From contig CP012817.1 of the NCBI GenBank assembly GCA_001936135.1, positions 1,798,001-1,862,000 on the forward strand: DNA of 64,000 nt. The letters run 5' to 3'. Below the pieces are notes generated by a model. The model searched no databases. It saw only the letters and a list, made by a program, of their open reading frames with translations, and was not told where the DNA came from. This stretch comes from Saccharomycopsis fibuligera x Saccharomycopsis cf. fibuligera (Eukaryota; Ascomycota; Saccharomycetes; Ascoideales; Saccharomycopsidaceae). Positions 19,685 through 30,356 of the stretch are shown piece after piece. Position 1 is the stretch's first letter, and every line of letters starts with the position of its first letter. The position numbers and the translations under genes are program-made.

Positions 19685-20789
19685 GAAAACGAAAACAGAA
19701 GAAACTTCAAATATAAGCTAGACTTTAATGATTACTTGATTGACATGTGGTTCATGTTTTATTTTCAGACATGTTGAGCGGCGCTGCATGAAAACAAATG
19801 CCTTTCTTTGGTCTGTAAGCCCAGCACCTCACATTCCGATAGACATTTTTATGGGACCGGAGGGACGATAGTTGGGAGCCCCGATAATTTGGCTCGGCTT
19901 CCACACAACAGTCGAAAAATGAAAAATAATGTATGGGGAGTTTTGACCGGAATTAAAAATATGGTGACTATAATCCAGAATCCGATTCCGGTCCAGGTAT
20001 GACCTCCGGGCAATCCCCTTTAATATACAAGCACGTTTCTATCCGTTTTCTGACTGTTTTCCACTAGCATTTCTAGGCGCATCCTTCTGCAGAGAGGCGA
20101 ATGCTATCGGAAAAAAGAACAAGATCCCAACATCAACAGCAACAGCAGCTGTACCATCGCAGGAGGTGAGACCGTAAAAAAATATGGGAAAAAGAGGCAC
20201 AATATTTTAGTCATTATGACCTTCTTAGCATGGAAAACAACTATTGAGCCCTATGTTTGAACAAGTTTAAATGCTCAGGAAACCTTGCGAGCCCTTTGTG
20301 GCATCTCGTCTCCGTTTGATCCTCGTCCCAGTCAGTATCAAGCCCACGTTGTTGCAGTTTTTATCATTTCTTGATTTCTTGTCCTTTGCCAAGGGAAACT
20401 CAAACAGGAGGCATAGCTTAGAGTTTCCGCACAGTTTTTATTCTATCATTTAACAGGATACAGCCAATGCGTGAGCACCGCAACAACCATTAGCATGAGG
20501 CTCTGGTCTTGGTACGCAAAGTTAGAAACAGGGCACAAGAAATAAACTTGAAAGAATAAAAAAATTAAGCTGACTTGTTTTTGCTTGATTTTTTCTCTAT
20601 GGAAAAAAGCGATCATATATAACAGCCCCAGTTCGCCGAGGATGAATTGCATTCAGCGTAGTTAAGACATATCTTTTCTCTTTTTTCATTCTTTCGCCCT
20701 TCGAAATTAAAAAATCATTTTCAGTCAGGCTTTTAACTATAGAGTTTGCCTCTATACTAAAATATTACAACCTAATACACAATCTGAAA
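18311..20789. other. 2.5-kb gene-free gap between PRI2 and PHO89
   Basis: No recognised gene on either strand. A 64-codon frame at 19147-19341 (non-ATG start, preceded directly by a TAG) has a coding-like composition (…AAYED-like charged/aromatic mix, …FTFKAVPYGLLDNRIAFVHFF) and may be a gene relic. It contains a 38-base A run (19646-19683), a CCG-N11-CGG pair near 19880-19897, and CACGTT words at 20032-20037 and 20345-20350 upstream of PHO89 (weaker Pho4-type sites). Candidate contents are a long regulatory region, ncRNA or a lost gene. Confidence 0.5.
19646..19683. repeat. 38-base poly-A tract
   Basis: Uninterrupted A run followed by two CGAAAA units. Confidence 0.9.
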
Positions 20790-22595
20790 ATGCCTCTTCA
20801 CCAATTTGATTACATCTTTGCCATTTCCATGATCTTCGCATTTTTGGATGCATGGAACATTGGGGCAAACGATGTAGCGAACTCTTTTGCTTCTTCAGTC
20901 TCTTCTAGATCACTCAAGTACTGGCAAGCAATGATTCTTGCAGCTATTTGCGAATTTTTAGGTGCAGTTCTTGTGGGAAGTAGAGTCTCAGATACTATAA
21001 GAAACAAGATTGTTGATGTTGATGTCTTTACCGATAGTCCTGCTGTCCTAATGTTAACTATGGCATGTGCTTTGGTTGGTTCTTCAACTTGGCTATCCAT
21101 TGCCACTAAGATTGGGATGCCGGTTTCCACAACTCATTCTATCGTTGGTGCAGTTATTGGGGCCGCTATTGCCGCTAAGGGTGCAAAGAACATTCATTGG
21201 GGCTGGAGCGGGGTTGCCCAAATTATTGCCTCCTGGTTTATTGCACCAGTTATCGCCGGTTGCTTTGCCAGCGTTATCTTCTTGATCAACAAGTACGCAG
21301 TATTGGAAAGAAAAACATTCAAAGAATCATTACAAGCAGCATTAATAATGGTTCCAGTGTTAGTGTTTGTGGTTTTTGCTATCCTTACAATGTTGATTGT
21401 TTGGAAAGGTGCTCCTCAATTGAAGTTGGATAAGTTGTCGGGAAGCACCACTATCGCTTCAATTCTTGGTGTTGGTGCTGTTGCATTTGTCATTTACATG
21501 ATTTCATTTTACCCATACTATAGAAGAAAATTGGTTTACAATGACTGGACTTTAAAGTGGTATGATATTGCCTTACAGGGTCCATACTTGTATTTCAAAC
21601 CGGTTGACGAAATTCCTCCAATGCCTGAAAATCACCAATTGGTTATTGACTACTACGAGGGAAGACGTGGCGTTGAAGAAGTTACTACCAATAATAGTGA
21701 TTTTAGTGAAAACGACGATAAAGATCTTGAGAAAAAACCAACCAATAATAATTGTAATAATAACAGCACAAATAACAATGAAGATGTGCCTACCACTCAA
21801 AAAAATGAAAAAGATGTTGCTGAAATCATTTCATCTACCCCAAATTTATGCGAAGAAGCAGTTGCTGAACAAGAAAAACAAAGCACTAGGCAGCTATGGT
21901 GGTTGTTATTCAAGCAAGGTCCAAAACAATGGCCATATTTGCTTTGGTTAGTTATTTCTCATGGATTTACGCAAGACATTATTCATAATCAAGTTCATCA
22001 GAAGGACAGTCTTGCCGGGAATTTGTCACAAATGCATTCAAAATCCAAATTTTACGACAACAAGATTGAATTTCTCTTTTCTCTCTTACAAGCAATAACC
22101 GCCGCAACTATGTCTTTTGCGCATGGTGCTAACGATATAGCTAACGCTACCGGTCCACTCTCGACTATTTACTTGGTTTGGAACACCAACACCATAGATA
22201 AGAAGGCTGACGTACCAATTTGGGTCCTTTGTTACGCAGCTGCAGCATTAGTGATTGGTGTTTGGACTTATGGATACAGAATCATGGCTAATTTGGGAAA
22301 CAAATTGATCTTACAATCTCCAAGTCGCGGATTTTCTATTGAATTGGGAGCGGCAATCACAACAATTATGGCTACGAGATTATCTATTCCGGTCTCAACT
22401 ACTCAGAGTGCAGTGGGAGCAACTGTCTTTGTTGGATTGTGTAATAAAGATCTTAGAACGGTTAATTGGAGAATGGTAGCATGGTGTTATTTGGGTTGGA
22501 TTATTACGTTGCCTGTTGCTGGATTAATTGCTGGATTGTTGAATGCAATTATTATTCATGCTCCTAAATTTGGTGAAGTATATGAGATGACTTAA
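20790..22595 (+). CDS. PHO89: Sodium/phosphate symporter Pho89 (PiT family)
   Basis: A 601-aa plasma-membrane high-affinity Na+-coupled phosphate importer, active at alkaline pH in S. cerevisiae. It shows the two inverted PiT signatures: GANDVANSFASSVSSRSL near residues 25-42 and GANDIANATGPLSTIY near 446-461. Each repeat also has its PVSTTHS / PVSTTQS motif (near 112 and 532). About 12 membrane segments surround a central hydrophilic loop (about 265-385) rich in Asn and acidic residues. It is slightly longer than the S. cerevisiae protein (574 aa), mostly because of the Asn-rich loop. CACGTT words at 20032 and 20345 are possible Pho4 sites but no CACGTG is seen close by. The start is the first ATG, in a typical AAAATG context. 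Confidence 0.96.
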   Translation: MPLHQFDYIFAISMIFAFLDAWNIGANDVANSFASSVSSRSLKYWQAMILAAICEFLGAVLVGSRVSDTIRNKIVDVDVFTDSPAVLMLTMACALVGSSTWLSIATKIGMPVSTTHSIVGAVIGAAIAAKGAKNIHWGWSGVAQIIASWFIAPVIAGCFASVIFLINKYAVLERKTFKESLQAALIMVPVLVFVVFAILTMLIVWKGAPQLKLDKLSGSTTIASILGVGAVAFVIYMISFYPYYRRKLVYNDWTLKWYDIALQGPYLYFKPVDEIPPMPENHQLVIDYYEGRRGVEEVTTNNSDFSENDDKDLEKKPTNNNCNNNSTNNNEDVPTTQKNEKDVAEIISSTPNLCEEAVAEQEKQSTRQLWWLLFKQGPKQWPYLLWLVISHGFTQDIIHNQVHQKDSLAGNLSQMHSKSKFYDNKIEFLFSLLQAITAATMSFAHGANDIANATGPLSTIYLVWNTNTIDKKADVPIWVLCYAAAALVIGVWTYGYRIMANLGNKLILQSPSRGFSIELGAAITTIMATRLSIPVSTTQSAVGATVFVGLCNKDLRTVNWRMVAWCYLGWIITLPVAGLIAGLLNAIIIHAPKFGEVYEMT

Positions 22596-22775
22596 AGTTC
22601 AGTTGATTTATAACGTTGACTTTGTATGTTTATAAAGGAATTTTGTTATTGTTAGCTTTTAACAATTTCCTGGTTTACTCCTTATTGTATCATGTTTCTA
22701 TTATGTTATCAGTTACTATTATTATTATCATTATTATTATCATTATTATCATTATTGTTATTGTTATTGTTATTA

Positions 22776-22828
<53 letters not shown>

Positions 22829-24029
22829 TTTTTTCCTTTATTTTTTTTTTTTTTCCTTTATTTTTTTTTTTTTTTTTTTCATATTTGTCTTCAGACAACC
22901 CCAGAACTATCACAAAATTTTTACTGAATTTCATTTTGTTGTTTTCTTTTTTCAACATATTTTAATACCAGGTATGTTTTAGCATAGTTTATTGTTTACT
23001 ATTTAGTGTTTGTTTTTGTTAACACTCAAGTTCATATTTTTTCTACAAACCAAGAGGTGAATTTCAATTTCATCTTAAAATTGGGGCCTGTTGTCTTTTT
23101 AAACCATAGGAGAGTCCTCAAAGTGCTCCATACGTGGTGAGCTGCTTTCAATTGTATTTGCTTTATTATTTAACTTATATGTCAATTTTGCCACCAGTTA
23201 CTTTGATTCCACCTATTTAATATTAATTTGTCCTCTTTGCTGAATACTGATGAATTTATCATTATTTTGTGCTGATCCACACTAAAGGGCCTACGAGCAT
23301 AGTGATTTAAACGATTATTTTGGTAAGCATATTCATTTTTCAAGGGCCAGGTTTTCTCACCAAAATTACTATTTTTCAAAACTTCTGCCTTTCTTCATTA
23401 TTATTAAGTTTGGACAATTTTGTAGAAGCAAAGAATAAATGTGTCACTATATTTGTATCTACTAAAGCTTTAGAATTGCATGTATCGTACATATACTGGT
23501 ACATAGTGTAGGTATTTATCGTCCCTATGGTAGCTGTGGCTATAGTTGATTATCCGTATATCCTGTTTCAAGCTCACTTTCTATGAGCCTCAACAGTCAA
23601 AGATATAACTTCACTGTGAACAATACAAAGTTTTTCTTAAAACCAAACGAAAGGTGAAGGGTATCATTATTTCCCTATGTAAAAAAAGGGTAATCCAAAT
23701 AGAAAGCGGAAGAGATCGTTATTTAAAAACAAACTTAAACAAAGAAAATTTGAGATTAAGTTAAGCAGGAGAAGAAGTTAAAAACTTATATAAGCCAAAG
23801 CAGTCAAAGTAAAGGAGTTCAGAAAAAAAAAAAAAAGCTAATAACAAAACAGAGTAAAAATTAATGTGAGAAAATAAATAAGAAATAAACAACAACATAA
23901 ATGCGACGCAATAAGACAAAACAGTTAAAAAAAAAGAAAAGAAAAGAAAAGAAAAATTGATTGCCAATCAAATGAAAGATGCAAAAAGAGAAACCTTCAC
24001 AGTATGACGCAAGCAGCTTAAAAATAAGC
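22596..24029. other. Convergent spacer PHO89/STU2
   Basis: No gene seen. It contains the ATT microsatellite 22714-22828, T tracts to 22879, and A-rich tracts near 23825-23955. Confidence 0.6.
22714..22828. repeat. (ATT)n microsatellite
   Basis: About 115 bp of ATT repeats, interrupted on the left by ATC and GTT variants and pure on the right for about 45 bp, followed by T-rich tracts. Predicted poly-Ile/Leu frames across it are meaningless. Confidence 0.9.
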
Positions 24030-26998
24030 TTAAACTTGTCTCGATCTTTGCTTCATTTTTTCAATTCTTTGTTTCAATTGAGTGGTGACTTGATGAGCTT
24101 TCAACCATTCTTCTCCATTTCCATTACTATTATTCCCATTACCAGCACCAGCACCAGCACCACCATTTGAATCACGATGTCTAACATCAAATCCGTCAGA
24201 ATCACCATCATATTGCTGCTGCTCGCCGGTGCCGCGTAAGCTACTAATTCCATTACTTGTACTACTACCAGCACTTGCACTACCAGCACTACCACCAGCG
24301 CTGTTATGTGAATATCCAAATGAGTTTTTGCCGCTGATACCATTATTGGATAGGTATCCAGCGTTCTCTTTTTCTTCAATGGTCAAATTGCCAACACCGG
24401 TGTTTATATCATTACCACCATTAGTGCTTCTTTGAAAATCACTATAATGCTTATGAGAAATCGGTACAGAAAATCTTTTGCTACCCAAACCTGAACTGGA
24501 GCTTGAGCCACTGGTTCTCCCTATGTTTTTCGATGTAGCTCCTGCAATGTTGCTACTACCATTGTTGCTCCCATTACTGGCATTAGGGACTCTTCCATTT
24601 GAGCTGCCATTTATGGCATTAAAATTCATTGATACTCTTGAAATTGGCATTGATAATCTAGATGCAGCATTTCCCCCTCTTAAACTTGATCCAGTCAAAG
24701 TACCAGTAGCTCTACTAGAGGCTAAACTTTCAAAGCTTTGCAACTTCTCTTGCAAATCATGTACCGTTTCTTGAGATTTTTCGAAATCAACTTTTAATCT
24801 ATTTATTTGGGTATCTTTCGATTTCAATTTAAGATTGGTTTTGGTAAATTCGTCCATTAAATCTTGCATACGGGTCTTGAGACTTTCAATTTCAATTAAT
24901 AATACTTGTTTTTCTTGACCATATAGTTCCTGAGCATTTTGAAACTCTGATTTCTGTTTCAACCAAGATTGCTTTTCTAAGCGCAATTGTTCCAATTCTC
25001 GACTTTCTTGACTGGTTAATGCATTGTTGAAGTTACTTGATGATGCAACACTTTCAAGTTTACTAGTTAATGATGATCCAGTTGCTGATTTACCTATTGG
25101 CATAGATGTCAAGCCACCACGACTAGCTTTGAGTGATCCAGATTGTGATTCATCTCTTTTAAGTGGTGAGCTTGCTTCTCTCTTTGATGGAATACTAGCG
25201 TTGGACGTGAGTTTTTTTCTAAGCAATGTATCAGTCTTTGATCTTCCAGGCGAACTTGGTGCTGGTTTATTGACGGCCGCTTGAGGCCTGGTGCTAGAAG
25301 ATAGCACTGGCTTTCTCGATCCACCAACTCTTGAAGCAGAAGCAGCAGCGCTTGAAGCTGGCATTGGTTTTGGTTTCGGCTGCGCTTTAACTGCTTTCAC
25401 CTCTGCCTTCTCAAAGAAGTCTTTAATCTTTTTTTGCTTAATATCATCAATTTTCTCCATATACTGCAACATTGGTCTTTCACCAACCACTTTCATCAAG
25501 ACTCCAATTGCTTCTTGAGCCAGATTACGCACTGGAGCTTGCATATCACCAATCCCTTTCATTGCTGCGCCCATAATCAAATCTATTTCTTGATTAGAAG
25601 GAACAGTGGGTGTAATGGCTAAACATCTAGATAAAAATTTATATGCTTCTTCTTTAATTTTTGGCACTTTACTCTTCAGAGCAACTGAAATTATATCATC
25701 AACAACTGCTGAAAGTCCTGCATATCTGACCATTGTATCCAAAAACGCTAAGAGCGGATCTAGCACTGATGGTTTCTTCTCTTTAGTTCTCTCCAATACT
25801 GGCAGAAACAACACAGGAACGTATTTGTTGAAATCAGAACGTAGACCTTTATTTAGATTAATGCCAATTTCTGCGGCAAATTGCACAACTTGCAAGTTAA
25901 CATCTTTCATGCACTTGGCCAATAACCCCGCTAGTTCGGAATAGTCGTCTTGCTTAAACTTCATTGCATTAAATAATGGCTGAATTTCTTCCAAAGCTTC
26001 TTTTCGTTCTTTCCATTTAGTTGACTTCATTTTTGTTGGTAGTGATGGAGGGATCTGTGACAATACATCTGTGGCTTCCACCAAATCATAAGCATCGATT
26101 TCTCCAGCACCATCGTTATTATCGTGCATTAGCACATCGCCGCCATCATCGTTGTCATTATTATCATTAGTGTTTGCATTAGCTTCGGCTTCGGCTTGCA
26201 TTCTAGCTAGTTGGTCTTGTTGAGTCTTTAATAATCTTGTTTGTTGTGGTCGCTGATCTTGTATTTTTTCGAATTCTACTCTCAAATCTTTTTGCTGAAT
26301 TGGTTTCAAATCTCCAAAAAGCATTTCTTCCAATGGTTGGCCTATCCATTTGTACAATTCTACCGTGATATTAGTTGCTTCGGCTCTAACTTTTTTATCA
26401 GCGTGAGAGAATAATTTGGGCAAATGAGGTAATATTAGCTTTGGATCAACGGTCTTTGCCCCATAATTTTTCACAATCTCAAATAAAGCATTAGAAGAAC
26501 CTTGTACCAATTTTGGCGTTCTGTGCTTGAGAAATGGGACTATTCCTTCCACCACTGGGGTTGGTGTATCCATTTCTATTAGAAGCAAAAGGGCCTCTAA
26601 AGTCTTCAGCTTGGTACCTGCTCTAGAAGACCCAAGTCCTTTTTCAATCAATGGTGTAAGTGCCACAGGACGAACTTTGAGGCATGCGTTGGGACCACCA
26701 TATTTAACAAAATTTACAAGAACCTCAATTCCAGTTTCTTGTGCCACAACATTTGTATCAGCAACTATTTTCTTGAATTGTGAAGGATTTGATAAGAAAG
26801 GCTGAAAACACACAGCATCTTCACTGGGAGACTTGGCAAATGTGTTGACTAGTTCCTCGTAAGCTCCTAAACGAACTTTCCAAACCTATTAACGTTAGTA
26901 TGCGATTTCAGAGTTAGATAAATACGTAATAACAGACGTACCTTATGAACAAGCTTCTGGTCTAAAGGTAATAAACTGTAATCTTCTTCTGTTGACAT
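24030..26998 (-). CDS. STU2: Microtubule polymerase Stu2 (XMAP215/TOG family), spliced
   Basis: Two exons: 26942-26998 (19 codons, MSTEEDYSLLPLDQKLVHK) and 24030-26885, joined across a 56-bp intron, giving 970 aa. The N-terminus matches the Stu2 pattern (…TLPL…KLWKARLEAYKEL in S. cerevisiae; here VHK-VWKVRLGAYEEL). It acts at microtubule plus ends, spindle poles and kinetochores by binding tubulin through TOG domains. TOG1 is at about residues 15-240 and TOG2 at about 280-530 (KSTKWKERKEALEEI). A Lys/Ser-rich basic linker follows at about 545-640, a coiled coil at about 644-741 (ESRELEQLRLEKQSWLKQK onward), and an Asn/Ser/Gly-rich tail with a basic end (KQRIEKMKQRSRQV). Splicing is needed to reach any ATG in this frame. 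The convergent neighbour is PHO89. Confidence 0.95.
26886..26941 (-). other. STU2 intron (56 bp)
   Basis: On the minus strand the donor is GTACGT, the branch point a perfect TACTAAC (26894-26900), and the acceptor AATAG ends at 26886. Only 8 bases follow TACTAAC. Removing it keeps the frame (exon 1 is 57 bp). Confidence 0.93.
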
Positions 26999-28295
26999 TT
27001 TTCTGTGTTATGCTATATTGTATTTGTATTGCTTTATATATTTTATTGGGCCCAATAGGTTGGTCTGTTCTTGGGATAAATGTAAATAATGTTGCACCCT
27101 TTTGTTGTGTATTTTGATTGCTATTTAGCTCCACTTTTTAGTGCGCAATCGCGAATTAAAATGTGCTTGATCTGGATACTTAACTTGTGCGCTAATGTAC
27201 TGATGATCTGGTGATCTGGTTTAATGTGGTCTGTAGATACACAAATAATATTCTGTCTTCGACGGAAAACCAAAAATCAAAGAAACACTAATAGCTAAAT
27301 TCAACAAGTCTTCCTGTTCAATATGGTAGTAATAGTATGTCCTGGCACAGTTGTAGCGCTCAATGGTTTCCATTTGTTACTCTGACAGTTATTTATACTT
27401 TGTTATTTGTTATTTGTTATTTGTTATTTGTTTTGTTTTCTTTTTGTTGAATATTTTCGAAAAGTAAATAGATATCACATGACTGATCATATGATTACTT
27501 GCCATTAAAATGGTATACCTGAAAACCTTTACACCATCATGCTTTCCCATACACCACATATAAAGTCCTGCTTCGACCTGTATATAAATCAGAAGCAGCC
27601 GTCACACACAGCACAATCTAGAAACCCGTACGAATTGGTATTCACGTAATAACTTTATCCTAACTTTTTGCAACTTTTCCGTCTCTTTTTATTGTTTATT
27701 AGAAGAGTTTATTCTTGCTCAGGAAGAACGGCTCCAGGAGGACTCGATGGATATAAGCAGGGAAGGTGCTTAACAACAGGATCACCAAAAGGACGACCTA
27801 TGGAAGGTAATCTGCAGAGAAGTAACCAGTAGGACAACAGCAGCTGAAGGACCATATAGTGCTGGTAGCAGTGATGGGATTGCGTTGTGTCGAAAGTAGT
27901 AGTGGTAGTAGTGGTAGTAGTGGTAGTAGTTAAAGGTGATAAATATCATATCACGTGATAAAATCGAAGACAGCAAAAACAGAAAGAATATAGTGCAATT
28001 GTTAACAGTGTAAAAGGCGTTTACATGTATCAATAACTAACAATCGAAATAGCCAATAAGCACAGCATACTCTCCAGCTAACATTGCCAGCACTCACCAT
28101 ACCAAGGGCTTTGTCATTTCGACTTTTTTTTTGCATTGGTCTTTTGACACGCTTCTGTTTCATCACACTTCTTCCACTTCTAGGCTTATATCCCTCCATC
28201 CGCGCTTGTCTGATCTGGCTATTCAACTATCAGCAGCTGATACATCAAGAACAACTGCTATATACATCACTAAAAGCACACACCGAATACCAACG
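26999..28295. other. Divergent promoter region STU2/SMF3
   Basis: No gene. It contains four TTATTTG units (about 27398-27432), a GTAGTAGTG repeat (about 27896-27930), and the GATA/E-box cluster near 27937-27961. The SMF3 frame is open from 28131 but lacks an ATG before 28296. Confidence 0.6.
27937..27961. promoter_or_regulatory. GATA sites around a CACGTG palindrome upstream of SMF3
   Basis: TGATAA occurs at 27937-27942 and 27956-27961. The second overlaps the perfect 12-bp palindrome TATCACGTGATA (27949-27960), which holds a CACGTG E-box. GATA-type repressors (Sfu1 in C. albicans) and Cbf1-type bHLH factors recognise such sites; iron control of SMF3 is plausible. It lies about 335 bp before the ATG. 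Confidence 0.55.
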
Positions 28296-30356
28296 ATGGC
28301 CAACCATGCTACGCTCAGTTTGCATACCTCAAGTACTTTTGTCTCCAGACTACGAAAAGCCCTCAAAGTCATGAAAAAATATATTAGTTTCTTGGGGCCT
28401 GGCATCATGGTCTCGGTGTCATTTATGGACCCCGGCAACTACTCCACCTCTGTCACTGCTTCAAAATTTCAATACAAACTTTTATTCTCAATTTTTATAT
28501 CTAACTTAATGGCAATTTTTTTGCAATCGCTATGTGCCAAACTTGGTGCAGTAACCGGACTAGATTTGGCCCAAAACTGCAAAAAAAATTTCAATCCTAA
28601 GCTAAATCTCGTGCTATATATCTTGACAGAAATCGCCATCATTGCTACTGATTTGGCAGAAGTAATAGGCACGGCCATATCTTTAAATATTCTTTTCAAT
28701 ATTCCATTGTTTTTAGGTGTGGTGCTCACTATAATTGATGTGCTTATTGTTCTAATGGCATATCGCCCCAATGGTCCTATGATTATCGTTCGAATCTTTG
28801 AAGCATTCGTCAGCGTCCTAGTGTTAGGAACAGTGATTTGTTTTGCCATTGAACTTGTCACCGTGTCTAACTCAATAACATTCAAGGAAATCTTTGATGG
28901 CTTTTTGCCCTCTAAAACTGTGATTCAAAATGATGGATTGTACCTCAGTTTAGCTATTCTTGGAGCTACAGTGATGCCTCATTCTTTATATTTAGGTTCT
29001 GGCTTAGTACAGCCTCGTCTAAGAGAATACGATATAAAGAATAAGAATTATATTCCCGATGAAAATTTAGACCAATCTGAAGCAGATGAGCATTATAGGC
29101 CATCGATTGATGCTATTGATGAAACTATGGCTTATACAATTACAGAACTAGTAGTATCATTGTTTACCGTTGCTTTGTTTGTTAACTCCTCAATTTTAAT
29201 CATTGCAGCTGCCACGTTCAATAATAACGAAACCAACACAATACGAAGAGATACAGATATTCAGGAGACTGCTGATTTATTTACAATTTACCATTTACTA
29301 AGTACTAATCTTTCCAAAACTGCAGGGGTGATCTTTGCCCTAGCATTACTATTTTCCGGCCTCTCTGCAGGAGTAGTTTGTACCCTAGCAGGACAAATGG
29401 TTTCCGAAGGGTTTTTGGAATGGACCATCACTCCGTCGCTTCGTCGAATTATAACTAGATCAATTGCCATAATTCCTTGTTTGGTGCTTTCCTTAATCTC
29501 GGGAAGACAAGGACTATCAAACATTTTGAATTTTTCTCAAGTTGTGCTTAGCTTTTTGTTGCCTATTGTTTCTGCTCCTTTGATTATTTTTACTAATAAT
29601 AAGCGGATTATGAAAGTGGCAGTCATGAAGAAGTCTTTGCATCATCAGAATTCATTGGCGATTGCCAATGCTGCCAATGCTGCCAATGAGGGAAATAGTA
29701 TACAATTGGATGACTTTGGCAGCGATTTTAATAGCGAGTCTCATGTATCTAGCGCAGCACCACAGCATGATGGAGAACTTTCAGATAGTCATTTAACAAA
29801 CATCATTAATTGTAACGACACCAATAATATAAATAGAAAGAATAACAATGCCAACAAAAACCCGCCAACTTATGAAGAATCAACGAACAGTACAAAAACG
29901 CCAATAACAACGACAACAACAACCAGTGCGTCATCATTATCATCATCATCTCCAGTGATTCAAGCAACTAAGAATAGCACTAGCAGTATGATTGGAAATT
30001 ACTCAATTGAAGAAAACGACAATTATAGCTCTGATTATAATGACAACATCATTAATGATTTTGATCCAGATGCTAATGATACTAATAGACTTCTACCAAA
30101 CAACAATAATAGCCCCAACGTCAGGACAAAACGCAGAAATCAGTTTAATGATGTTAATGGTTTGAATGATAGTGGTAATATAAATTATGATACTCATGAG
30201 AATGATGATGAAGAAGGCAACGCAATAGTGGCATATAAAGACATGAGTAATGGAATAGTGACAAAATTTTTGTCGATTGTAATTTGGGGATTTATCACGG
30301 TATTGAATTTCTATTTGGTCTTTAGTCTTGCTATGGGTAAGGATATTCCTTTGTGA
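28296..30356 (+). CDS. SMF3: Nramp divalent-metal transporter Smf3
   Basis: A 686-aa proton-coupled Fe2+/Mn2+ transporter; Smf3 in S. cerevisiae exports iron from the vacuole. The metal-binding DPGNY motif in membrane segment 1 lies near residues 47-51 (FLGPGIMVSVSFMDPGNY). LLFSIFISN near 66, EIAIIATDLAEVIGTA near 115 and ATVMPHSLYLGS near 225 follow the family, and SAGVVCTLAGQMVSEGFLEW is near 360. It matches Smf3 more closely than Smf1/2. Against the 473-aa S. cerevisiae protein it carries an inserted Asn/Ser/Thr/acidic loop of roughly 190 residues (about 455-645) before the last membrane segment. The start at 28296 is the first ATG in frame; earlier codons would need a TTG start. The promoter carries a GATA/E-box cluster. 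Confidence 0.94.
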   Translation: MANHATLSLHTSSTFVSRLRKALKVMKKYISFLGPGIMVSVSFMDPGNYSTSVTASKFQYKLLFSIFISNLMAIFLQSLCAKLGAVTGLDLAQNCKKNFNPKLNLVLYILTEIAIIATDLAEVIGTAISLNILFNIPLFLGVVLTIIDVLIVLMAYRPNGPMIIVRIFEAFVSVLVLGTVICFAIELVTVSNSITFKEIFDGFLPSKTVIQNDGLYLSLAILGATVMPHSLYLGSGLVQPRLREYDIKNKNYIPDENLDQSEADEHYRPSIDAIDETMAYTITELVVSLFTVALFVNSSILIIAAATFNNNETNTIRRDTDIQETADLFTIYHLLSTNLSKTAGVIFALALLFSGLSAGVVCTLAGQMVSEGFLEWTITPSLRRIITRSIAIIPCLVLSLISGRQGLSNILNFSQVVLSFLLPIVSAPLIIFTNNKRIMKVAVMKKSLHHQNSLAIANAANAANEGNSIQLDDFGSDFNSESHVSSAAPQHDGELSDSHLTNIINCNDTNNINRKNNNANKNPPTYEESTNSTKTPITTTTTTSASSLSSSSPVIQATKNSTSSMIGNYSIEENDNYSSDYNDNIINDFDPDANDTNRLLPNNNNSPNVRTKRRNQFNDVNGLNDSGNINYDTHENDDEEGNAIVAYKDMSNGIVTKFLSIVIWGFITVLNFYLVFSLAMGKDIPL

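Noticed and set aside
22616-22982. Poly-Ile / poly-Leu small proteins
   Set aside because: Translation of the ATT microsatellite and T tracts.
27949-27960. Point-centromere CDEI element
   Set aside because: It matches RTCACRTG, but no AT-rich CDEII of the right length followed by a CDEIII (CCGAA core) is present.
28131-28295. 55-codon N-terminal extension of SMF3
   Set aside because: It has only a TTG start; the ATG at 28296 places the DPGNY segment at the usual distance from the N-terminus.
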